Assembly (NCBI GenBank): GCA_940671915.1 | Contig: CALNVZ010003433.1 | Coordinates: 29,116,731 to 29,180,730, forward strand | Origin: Paracentrotus lividus | Lineage: Eukaryota; Echinodermata; Echinoidea; Camarodonta; Echinidae | Reading direction: 5' to 3' | DNA length: 64,000 nt | In this document: one piece after another, positions 1 through 11,000 of the stretch | How positions within the stretch are numbered: the stretch's first letter is position 1 | Layout of the letters: every line of letters starts with the position of its first letter | Program-made: the position numbers and the translations under genes | The notes under the pieces: model-generated | What the model was told of the DNA's origin: nothing | The model's database searches: none | What the model saw: only the letters and a program-made list of their open reading frames with translations

Positions 1-199
1 TCAGGACACTATAAACAGCGATCATTGAACTTGGTTCCAGAGGTTGAGCCAAGAAACGAAGTGCTAAATTGGTTGACAAGTAATGTAAAGAGCCCGGTCC
101 CAATCCGACAGGCGCGAAGGGATAAATATTGCGACACAGTCGAGTGATGCGATATACAATTTCGTGATCATACCTGATACTTATGCTTTCCGGATCCAT
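1..199 (-). CDS. 5' coding exon of an unidentified protein, cut by window edge
   Basis: On the minus strand an open frame starts at an ATG at 199-197 and stays open for 66 codons to the window edge. It begins MDPESISIRYDHEIVYRI and later contains a Leu/Ala-rich stretch, LHYLSTNLALRFLAQPLEP. An in-frame TAG lies five codons upstream of the ATG, and the ATG is followed by G (a reasonable Kozak context), so this is a credible translation start. I do not recognise the family. The composition looks like a real, mildly hydrophobic protein and not repeat-derived sequence. The gene is divergent to the NWD-like gene, with about 7.9 kb between the two starts. No splice donor is visible before the edge, so the exon continues outside. 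A chance open frame cannot be excluded. Confidence 0.45.
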   Translation of the reverse strand, partial: MDPESISIRYDHEIVYRITRLCRNIYPFAPVGLGPGSLHYLSTNLALRFLAQPLEPSSMIAVYSVL

Positions 200-3100
200 G
201 AAATTACCCCGCTATCATATGCAACCAAACAACAAACAACAATCACGCATTCATACGACGTGCAAATATCATACTAAAAGGCGAGTATGGACCTGCGCCT
301 TAAAAGGAGTTGTATGGCTTGTACTTAAAAAAGCGCAATGGGGCCACAAATAAAATCTAAAGTCCTCCTTTTAAAAAAAATTCCCCTTCTGAAGTCAGAG
401 TACGAGAAGTTTAGTTTAAGTTTCATTATTTTTTATTTGCAAGTGTACAAACTAAGCTAGACAATTAATTCTAAGGGAACCAACACGTACCCTTCGAGAT
501 AACTTCTTATTAGTACAGTGCATAATTTACGATGAAAAAGGCCGACTCAAGCCTTTATAAAGACTTGCTTCTTCTTTTTTTTAATATATTCAATATACAC
601 CGCGGTGGATCTCTCGGGGGCTCTCTGCAGAATCGTGACATTGAACAGAAATCTTTGCAAGAAGGGAAGCACCATAGATGGTAGAGAGTTTCGCAATCCA
701 AATTGCACGTTGACCATTATGAGCGTCAAGCAAGTTGAACACGAGACAATTATCCTCTAGACCTGTAATTCATAAAAAACGTCCAGGTGAACATCAAGGG
801 ATACGTTCCAGGCAGATTGAAAGTCGGTTTCCCATAGACAAGCCAAAGTCCAAGAACTTCTTTTGTTTTCTATTTTTCTTTCCTTACGTGTGCCGCAAAG
901 TGGATGTCTGTGCCGATCAAGCATGGGAGGTCCTTGGACGCGATGAGACGCTGTAATGACAGATAGTAGCAGAGACCCTTGTGATGATTAATTCAGGTGA
1001 CGGTATCCAATCGATAATCGGAAGGAAAACCAAAGTTAGGGATTCTTGTAGTGAGAATACACAGTCGAAGATATCATTCTGCCAATGCAAACTCACTGCC
1101 ACATCCAGCTACAAGTTAATCAGTCAATAAGATAACTAAAGTGTCATACAGGTGTGGCTATTTAGCTAGAGCTATGAATTCCGGCGTGGTTGATGGCATG
1201 GTAAAGGTTGTTACAAAAATGCATATAGAATAACTTCCATTAAAGGGTCGTAGACGGATGGTATGGAATTGGTGAAGCTCAGTTATAAGAAAGCGATGCT
1301 GTAAGAATAGATCGAACTACCACGCTTGCCTATGATTTACGATACGATTTCACCAACAAAAGCAAGGAGACACTGGGTGTGAGCTGTTGCAGTTAGAGGG
1401 TAGGATAGGTCTTGAGGGCGCTGTCGCTCCGGATCATCTCATATGGGGTCAACGGGGATAAAAAAAAAAAATGACCTCTAAATACTACATTTAGAGGCCT
1501 ACTAAATACTAAATACGTATTTAGTAGGCCTTCTTACTTTAGTCACCCTTCGAGAATACCGGCCAATATCTTTATTCCGATGGAGATTTCGGCGTACCGC
1601 AATTGTCATTAAAATCACCTTAATTCAGCTTACACAGATCATTTTAACCATCATTCTTCCCTTATCAACTGGCATGACCGGTGCAGGTTCATCAGCCATA
1701 TAAAATGGTACAATAATGGCAGCCTCATCATTTTGCACCAACAAAAGCATAGTTTAGAAAAGTAATTATGTATTAAATTATATACAGAAATTTTTTTCGG
1801 GACGAAGCGTCGTGAATTTTGCATGTTATGAGAAGCTAAAACAGATTTCATGTCTTCTCATTCCTTTCACCTTCATGTATATCTGTACCAAGTTTTGGCA
1901 GAAGCAACCCTGGCTTTCTAATCACTCATTCATTGTTTGAGGGAGGCCTTCCTGAGTCCATAAAGGACAAAAGGTTGTTTGGACTATTGAAATGCAAAAG
2001 TTGCTTTTTCTTAAACTTGATACAAGTCAATTCTGACAGTCATTTTTTAATGCCCAAGTGGTCAATCATCTATTGATAGGATATGAATTATTGTTTCACA
2101 CGGAATAAAAATGAATGTTACATACGTTATAAAATGTCAATATTGGATGTACTATATTTATATATTAACCCATGCAGTGTATCGTAAATTCAATCAATAT
2201 TCCTATATTATAATGATAAAGGTAGATATTTAAAAATAAATAAATAAATAAATAAATGCGGAGAGCGTATCAAATATCAAATATTAATAAGACAGAGAAA
2301 TTATTGGTTGGTTCATAGGCCAGGATTACGCGATGTCGTGAAAAGATGTGAAAGTTTTTGTAAAACGAAGAAGTTCTGTAATTAGAAATCTCGGGGGTGG
2401 GGGGGAATAGAAGGTGAATATCGCCTTTAAATCATTTTATGTGTCCTTGCACAAAGTTGGGCATTGCACACTCAATCATGAACTTTTTCGGACTTTTTGG
2501 TGTCATAATATTATTGAAGATATGAGCTTTCTATACTGTACATAGAAACCTTTTGTCAAGGGACCATTTATATATATATATATTTTTTTTTCCTTTCCAT
2601 TTGGCAGTTATTTCAAAAGTAATTTAGTATTTTTGTTTGTTTGTTTGTTTGGTTTGTTTGTTTGTTTGTTTTTTTTTGGGGGGGGTGCACACGGTATACG
2701 GCACTATGCAATTCACCTAATTCTTTACATGTCAAAGGCTTCTTGAGACAGGAAATATCCGCTATACCATAACTATTCATGACCATCATGCATTGTGGTG
2801 GTATCTTGAACCTATTAAAGTTGTCTGGTAAGCACTACAAGACGAAACTGGCAACATCATGATTATTCAGTATGTTTGTGTGTGTGTGTGGGAGGGGGGG
2901 GGGTATCTGTTTAATTGAGAGAGAGAGAGAGGAGGGGAGAGGTACATGTGTGTTTAAAAGAGAGAGATAGAGAGAGCGCCTGTGCTCATCACCATTCACA
3001 TTAATTTGTCACACCCGAATAAAACCAAGGTCTTTAAATATTGAAATATTAAATAAATAAATAAATATAAAAAACATTATAAAATATAAATAGAACAATA

Positions 3101-3521
3101 AATAAATAATTGACAATGTAATTGGGGATGCATGACACCATGAAATGGCCCTTTCCCTGAAATTTACCCACAAATGAAAATGGTACTAAAAGGAAACACA
3201 GCAATGTACATACATCATAGTATTATTACACGTAAGTGTTCAACGATGTAAAAAAAAAAAAAAAAAAAAAAGAAGGTGAATTGACATTTCAGGCCGAGCA
3301 ACTACATACGGTTTCAATATTTTTGAAAGGGTATGCAGTACGTCATCGTAATGGACCTTCAATCAAATCATTTTAAACAATAAAACAAAAGCAAGCCTTC
3401 AAATCTCTCTTTGACAAGCGACTGATAAACCCAGTGCTGCCCCCACCCTACCCCGCCCCCCAAAAAAAAAGAAAAAAGGCATAATTATTAATAAGTTTGC
3501 AATTTTAAAGTATCATCTATA
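200..3521. other. Intergenic stretch with microsatellites, no gene seen
   Basis: No convincing coding exon was found. Short open frames at 547-1102 show no recognisable motif or splice context. The stretch holds simple repeats: (AAAT)n near 2235-2258 and 3050-3065, (TTTG)n near 2632-2670, a GT/GA tract near 2875-2975, and poly-A runs near 3250. Promoter elements for the flanking divergent genes could lie here, but none can be supported from sequence alone. Confidence 0.5.
1475..1530. repeat. Two overlapping small hairpins
   Basis: Two adjacent inverted repeats share sequence. One is CCTCTAAATAC facing its complement near 1487-1497. The second is GGCCTACTAAATAC at 1496-1509 with its exact reverse complement at 1517-1530, leaving a 7-nt loop. 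Both arms carry CTAAATAC, so the site could fold in alternative ways. Function is unknown. Confidence 0.6.
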
Positions 3522-4234
3522 CAGAGTGAAAAAAAAAATGTCCATCATTTGAAGTTGTCTTGTTTAAAGCATGAACATCATGGGTTCCAATGATAGTCTT
3601 GGTAGAGTAGTCCCCTAGCATTGTTGGTACCATATTTATTTGGACCTTTGCACGCATGACTGAGTAACAGACAATCTTCAGAAGATAGCAGTATTACAAT
3701 TGCGCCAAATAGATGGATGAAGATTAAACACAAATGTTGACAGAATATGAGCACACACATTCACACATCCTCTCGTCACACCCACACACACCCATCCTCC
3801 TTACACACTAACACACACACACACACCACACACACACACAACACACACACAAAACCACAACCCGCATCATTACGTACGCACCAACACACGGTAAACAATT
3901 CCCCAAAATATTTCTCCATTGATGTTTTGTTTACCAAGACCATCACTGAATGTTTGGGACGTAGTAATTCCCTAACAACTGTGAGTGTCAATATGGGTGT
4001 ATGCGTGTGTTCGTATGTGTGTGTGTGTGTGTGTGCTGGTGTGGCGCAAGTGATATTTTGCCGTCTTCTGAAGATTGTTATTCAGTCATGCGTGCAAAGA
4101 TCTTAATGAAAAGGGTACCAACAGTTGCTAGGAGGATGACTCTACTAAGACATATCATGACACCCATGATTAAATGTTCATAATTTTCTCAAGACAATTT
4201 CAAAATGATGGGACATTTTTATTGACTCACTCTG
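3522..4234. mobile_element. Foldback (MITE-like) element with a CA/GT microsatellite core
   Basis: The arms (about 3522-3710 and 4045-4234) are imperfect reverse complements along roughly 180 bp. Examples are CTTTGCACGCATGACTGA at 3652 and its complement near 4085, and CAATCTTCAGAAGA near 3672 and its complement near 4063. The outer ends are CAGAGTGA and TCACTCTG. The centre is a CA-rich tract (about 3745-3855) facing a GT-rich tract (about 4012-4033), which are themselves complementary. No transposase frame is present; open frames here are translations of the microsatellite. Confidence 0.75.
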
Positions 4235-4829
4235 GACATACATGTAATTTGCCAGGGGCTGATGGTACGAGCAAGGGCTGTGATGAAAGGCTGGTTGAAA
4301 ATCATGAGTGGTGCTATTGTATTGATTTAGTTATTGATCGTAAATGATTTATCATCATCAATGCATCAATGCATTGTCCCACTTATGTCAATAGCGGTAT
4401 ATTCAGCCACTATTGATTTATGCATTGTTCGTATGAAAGTGATTTATATCAATCATCATCAGTGCTTCGTTCTTCGATTAGTTTTACACCACGATGGCCC
4501 CCCCCCCCCCCGATAAAATTTCTTTAATTATGAAGTAGTCTGGGCCTCAACATAAAGATTTCCATATACTTGTGATGCTGGTGTTGATCATATTCAAATT
4601 GATTCTAATGAATTTTTGGTGCTCATTTGCTCACATCCTTTGTGGAAATTATGCAATTCCTGATCCAACACTCTGTCAAGATTTCAAATTGTGAAGGATT
4701 AGGATTGTGAAAAATCCGTTTGAAAGATATTAGAGATCCTTCGGCAAAATTACCTCGATACATTTTTGCTTGGCTTTAGGGTTTGGGTTGGAGAGCGCGT
4801 ACGTGACACCAATGACAACCCCGGGTGGG

Positions 4830-4975
4830 GGGGGGGGCGTTTTATGAAAGGACTTGTCGGACATTTTATCCGACAAATCCTGTTTTACCCGACAATTCCC
4901 ATAGTAACAAAGCGTCCAAGCCAATGAAAATCAATTAAAGTGTCAGATCTGATAATTTATCTGACAAGAAATGTT
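4830..4975. repeat. Diverged copy of the palindromic GACTTGTCGGACA repeat
   Basis: The left end reads GAAAGGACTTGTCGGACATT followed by TTATCCGACAAAT. The right side has a decayed complement (ATCTGACAAG). The same sequence forms a better-preserved palindrome at 54141-54282, so both are members of one short inverted-repeat family. Confidence 0.7.
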
Positions 4976-6104
4976 GAGAACATGCTGTCCATTGTCAAAT
5001 GAGAGGTGAACATTAAAGGGGAGAAGGCGTTTGTATAATTTTTGTTTGCATCCGAAGCAGCTGCTCGCAAACGCAAAGCAATATATATTTTTTTCCTTTC
5101 TTTGCGGGGGGGGGGGGGACGTATCCTATTTCACACAGGGCTGAAACTTTATTATGCTTTAGTGAACTCATGCGGGAAAACGATGACATCGATTTCTACG
5201 ATCAAGATGACAGAGTAACAGACATATTGAAAAAAGAAAAAGAAAAGAAAAGAACTCATTCATACTCGTGGAATGGTGTGCTGATCTCATTCAATGTTGT
5301 CGCTATTGTACTGTAATGAAGCCTGCTTTCATATCATATTGATTTATTTGCCAGTTAGATGCACTTAGATGTCTTTAGCTACATTTATATAGTCTTCAGG
5401 CACAAACTTTGTTTTACCTTTGGGGGAAAATATAAAGCTTTGAACTTTTTTTTTATTATTATTATTTTTTTTTTAGCGAGGAGCAAATTCTGCCGGCTGC
5501 CCCCCTCCCCCTCCTCCCACTCCACTTGCACAATACAACTTTTTAGGCCTTAGGGCACAACACATATTCAAAAGAAAAAATGATAATAAAGTAAATGAGG
5601 TTGTGTAAAACAGCCAGGAGAGACCTAAACTTTAAAAATGAGGGGCCCAATTTTTTTTCTTAGGGCCCTAAAACAACAAAACTTATGGTATAACGTTAAG
5701 AGGGGCGTATTACGATAGTCCCTTTTTCGTCCTTTGCTAGGACTGGATTCAAATTTTAAAACTAAAAATGCGGCTGGGGGCTCTGACCATGCAACAACAG
5801 ACTCGGTGTACCGCTATGTGAAGGCCAATCAATGCGACTAAACATTAAAGGATCAATTTGTCTCTTTTCTTCAACCGACACATTCGATTGCTCTTCCCCG
5901 AAGAGTCAATAATAGCCGCTAAGATATAATCAGATGTGAATTAAATGTTTTTGTTCAGCTGAAACAAGTGCTAAAATGAAGACTAAATTATCTGTAATAG
6001 CGCGGGATTTTTTTATTGAATTAAATGTCCGGTTGACGCCAATTTCATTTGCTGCATTAATTCTGTCGAAAATTATATAGAACATGCGGAACGACATTTT
6101 GTTT
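4976..6104. other. Intergenic stretch, nothing recognised
   Basis: The stretch contains poly-G (about 5106-5118) and poly-T tracts and short AT-rich open frames with no family match. No gene, RNA or complete repeat can be supported here. Confidence 0.4.
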
Positions 6105-6720
6105 TTGCACCGCTTGAAGGGTTACAGCTCGATCGTTGTTCCGAAGGTTCGTTGGTCCAAAAATAAAATGGGGTTCCGAATGTTCGTTTCGTTAGAAAGA
6201 GCACCCATCCAAATGATACATACTTATATACGAAAATTAAAATTGTTATCTGCATCGATTTTAAACGACTACATTTTATTTCCGGACCTTCGAACCCTAC
6301 TCTATTTTCGGACGAACGAACCCTATTTCATTTTCTGACCCTTGAACCATATTTCCTTTTCGGACGAATGAACGCTATTTCATTTTCAGACGAATGGACC
6401 CTGTTTCATCTTCGAACGAATGGACCCTATTTAAATTTTGGACGAATTAACCCTACTTCATTCACGGACATTAATTTACCCAATTTCTTTATTGGACGAA
6501 CGAACCTTATTTAATTTTTCGACGACTAAAACTTCGAACAAACCATAGACTTAAAAGGGGAACCTTCAGAACAACAATCCAAATTTCATTTATGGTTCAT
6601 TTCTCGGACGAATGAAATTTAATTATTTAATTCTTTGGAACAACGAACCCTATGTCATTTGAGCCTACCAAAAACGAACCTTCGGACAAACGATCATTTG
6701 GAACAGCACCACACTTTGAA
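6105..6720. repeat. Foldback element with degenerate ~29-bp internal repeats
   Basis: The left part (GTTCCGAAGGTTCGTTGG near 6138) is the reverse complement of the right part (AACGAACCTTCGGACAAACG near 6671). Between about 6280 and 6660 a unit of roughly 29 bp recurs many times with drift. Its core is GGACGAACGAACCCTATTTC, in variants. Opposite-orientation copies sit near 6120-6190. This looks like an inverted-repeat element whose subterminal motif was amplified. No coding function is supported. Confidence 0.65.
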
Positions 6721-8087
6721 TGTCCTACATGTAAGAGGTGTCATAAAAGCTTTGAGAATTTCGACGACCTCTCCGATTCCATGAAATAAAAAGAAGAAAA
6801 AAAGGGCATGTGGTAGGCTATGGATCTCCTTTTTCCTCATACAGTAGGACAAACCCCTTCCCCGATTCCGTCCAAATGTTCTGTTTGTTGTGTTCGTCTT
6901 TTTTATCAGTGTCAAAGAAACTCTTCTACATGTACCTCTTCATGCTCTTTCAAAACTGTTCCTTTGACCAGTATGGCCACACCTGACAGCCGAAGGCATC
7001 ATTTGTATTGTGCGTGTTATCTGAAGTTTTTGACAATAAGTAATCATAGAACGATCTTTTTTGTGTCGGGCAACAGTTTCAATATCTATTTTAAGTTCGA
7101 ATAGCCATCGGTCCCTCTATTTCTTGAATACATGCCTGTAAAGGGATCGCTCGGAAACCTTCCAAATGCAAGGATGTGTCTGTTACTGGGAATGAGATCT
7201 TTTGGAGGGGCAAAACAAGTTATTGTGGGTTAATAGGGTTTGCTCCGCTCATATTGACAACCAGGGAATTATAACTGCAGGTGAAATCATCCATTTTATG
7301 GTTTCTGTAGTACACATGTGGACCATTACATTTCTTGTTGTTTTCTGTTGGACTATATACAACAAGGATATATATAAAATGCATACTCATCATGCTCATA
7401 CAATTCAGATATTTGGTTAGAATATATACGATTTGCAATATACTGTAGTGGTCACTGACGGTCGAGCCTTAACATCATGCTGTTTGTGTTGACCTTTTTC
7501 ATCTAATTAGAAATAATTTAAATTTGCCCAACCCCCCCCCCCAAAAAAAAAGAAGAAAGAAATACTTTGTTTATTAATGATCTACGGAAGCAAATTGTAT
7601 TATTTTAAGGGCAACAAAGAGGGACCTATTTTTTTTTTTCAATATGATACCAAAGCCTTGCAAAACAGCTGAATCTCTGTGAAAAAATAATTTATTGAAT
7701 AGGACATAAACAATTTAATTCTGAATACACCAATTAGGGCTGCATCTGATATATATCTAAGACCTTTCAGTATGTGCACAGAGAGATAAAATGATTTTGG
7801 TTGGTTAAAAAAACAATCCCGCTTGGTATATGCCAGTACTTGGTATACAAGACAGCACCCTGGACAATTTTAAAATATGTTAAAAAATGTTGTTCAATGA
7901 ATGCAATCAACAAAGTTCATTAAAAATTCTAACAATGATACCTATAGTACAATGATCATGAGAGTTACCTCTTCAATTGTCATCATGATACTATATTTTC
8001 TCTCTCATATATTCTGTTACGTACATACAATTTCATACTCCGATTTGTTTAATTTGTTTAATTTTTCCATTTTTTTTTTCTTTTCAG
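6721..8087. other. Upstream region and 5' intron of the NWD-like gene
   Basis: No coding exon was recognised. The stretch ends in a long pyrimidine tract and CAG at 8085-8087, a strong splice acceptor. At least one further exon of the downstream gene (5' UTR or extra N-terminal coding sequence) must therefore lie upstream, here or further left. Confidence 0.5.
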
Positions 8088-8096
8088 ACTGACCAG

Positions 8097-11000
8097 ATGT
8101 CAACCTCTGTTGACTCCACAACGGATACCAAATTTGATGAGCAGAGGTCAAAATTCATGTCAGCATCCTACGCTGGACCTGATACCAATGGGGTAAGGGC
8201 GTAAACAAACCATGCTCACACCTAGGACTTTCTTAACTTTACACATAAAATTATAGCTATTTTGTCTGCAGACTTTACACATTAGCTCACATTTCTTTTT
8301 CCTGTCTATACACATTTCTTTTTCCTTACCTTGCACATTTCATAAGCATTTTCTTGTTCTGCTTTCTTCTGACACACATTTCAGAGAGGTATCTTTCATT
8401 TTCTGTTTATTCTTAGCGTAAAACATTTCATATAGACCCTCTGTCCGCTTCTTCCGACGTCATAAACTTCACAAAAAACTTATTAATTTTCTTACTTTTG
8501 CATGCTTGGAATACACATTTCATGTAGACGGTCTTTTTCCTCTCACCAGACATATTTCATTAAGATCTTCTCTTTCTAAAGATTGAAATTATATATAAAA
8601 ATAAATTGATATTAAAAACACCTCTAATCTGATTTTCTCATGTTTGCTCTCTTGTTCCGAACCTCTACTTTCTTCTCTCTGTAAATATATTATAATATTT
8701 TCTTGTTTATCTTAATTTTTTTTTAGAATACTTCAAGTCAGCGGTACTCCAGACGAAAAGCTTTGAAGAAGATGCGATTGAACAATGACAGAAAGATAAT
8801 ATCCTATTTGAGAGTGAGTTTTATTCACTAATTCGTACCTCAACCGTTAATAAATTATTTTCAATATCGCCTCCCTCCTCTTTTGCATAACCTGAAAGAG
8901 AGCATATATAGGTTAGAACAATACCTGTAAGTTAGGGGAGCACCAAGCTTCGACTGCAAGGTCCCCACTTCAATGCATTAAAGAACGGGTAATAATATGA
9001 TGCAAACACAGTTAAAGTAGATTTCGTCACAATCAATGTATTTATTTTTCTTTTCCCTACTAAGGTAAGGTGCATGAATATTCATTCACATTCATGAACA
9101 ATTTACAAAATATTTCAACATATAAGAATCTTGGGGATATTAGATCCCAAATTTAGGAGAAGACAAATAACGATCCTTCATAGAATCGTTGACATAACCA
9201 TCCTTAGCAGTTTCCGAACGCACCCTGCCATGTTTTTTGAATAAATCTATCCGGCACTCCAAAATTGGCAGCTGCTGAAGCTCCACCTGCTCTAAGACTG
9301 TGTAAACCAAACCTTTTTGGATCTAACCCGACTGATCCTAAAGCCTCACGCAAAAGTTCGAGACACCTCGTGTAAGATAACTGTCCCTCCCTCATAACAT
9401 ACACATTTTTGGATTTGAGATAGTTCAAGGGAGCGAAACAGAAACTTCTCTTCGGTAAAATCTTCATTTTTGCTGCATCCAAAATCTCTTTAAAGCTCGT
9501 ACGGCAAGTCAGGCGATTGTGGCTCCTATTAGTACCCATGCCCTTGTCTGTAAATATCAGTTTTGCTTTTTACAATGAATATACAACATGTGAAGCAAAA
9601 TTTCTAAATCACAGAGCCGTAGTTGATCATTCGTCGTATCTGAGAAACCCAGAGTAAGTTATCACACCATGGCACATAAACGAGTGTCCATTAAACTGTC
9701 AGAAGAAAATAATTATTCACGATTTCTTTCAGCATATCTGGTGTGATGGGATCTTTCTTCTTTTTCGTTTACAAAAGCAACTTCTTTAATCCTTGTAATA
9801 CATTATGTAGAAACTTCCGATCCATGGGTTATGAGTTACATGCGGTCTACAATCATAGTACCATTAATAGCATAAAAACTGGCCTCTAATCCTGGATATG
9901 GGCGCTTCTTGGTACAAATAAATCATAAATCTACTGATATCTTCCGGATCAGCTTTCCGTAATCTATATAATTCTGTGAACACAGTTCTGCCAAGCATTA
10001 ATGAATGTATACTTCTTACCGTATTGTTGGATCTCGATGCTGTCATGACTGCATTTAGAGTGGTTTGATAAGAATCCTGTACTGGGACCTGAAACAGATG
10101 TTAAACGAGCAAATTTTAATCAAACAATTTGACATATAATACAATGTTGTTTCTTATCATGACCCTGTCTATGACATCCATCACACATCGAGAAACTACT
10201 CAGCTATGATAGGCGGATCATCCCTTAGTAATCCCAGAGACCTGCCATCAACCCTAAACACTATCCAGACTTAGTATAAAGCCTATTCCACATCTGCAAT
10301 AATATATAACTTGCAAGAATATATCCAATCTAACCATCATCTCAAAAAATCAGCATATCAACTAGGATAAATGTGAGAAAATCCTAAAACATAATATCAA
10401 TAATTTTAATAAAAAAAGATAAAGAAAAAGCCCCACATTAGTTACTCAATTCGTCCACATTCAGCGCTATCTAGCTTATAAAGATACTAATAACCGCGCC
10501 CCCCCCACAGCAACATACCTATCCTCCTAATCTTTAGCCCGACGTCTCTGTCCTAGTGACAATCCACCCCGTCAACATCCCGAAACCCTCCAAAGATGCC
10601 ATAATCCAGCAGGTGATGGTTTCACCTCCTATCTTTTAGCATCTTGCCCGAGTGACATTCGTCAACATCCGACGCTACTCCAGCTAGGGATGTGGCATAC
10701 CTGCCTATGCCTATTGTAAACTTTGCCAGACATCCGCAACATCTAACGCTATGTAAAGCTGCTAGGATGTGTCAATTCTCTTAGTTTTAGCTAAGCTAAG
10801 AGTAACCATATTACAGTTAACATCGGAAGCTATCTAGCTAAGAAAGTGGCAGACCTTAACTTTTATTATGATCTGTTAAACGTTATGAACTAAGTGGTGT
10901 AAGCGGACAGTATAACCCATGTTTTCTTTTCGGTATACGTCTTAGATTTAAAGTAGAGGATCAACGTATAGTAAGCTCCTTCTTCTCCTCGGTCTTCTTC

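Noticed and set aside
3747-4183. His/Thr-rich and Val/Cys-rich open frames
   Set aside because: They translate CA/GT microsatellite sequence inside a foldback element.
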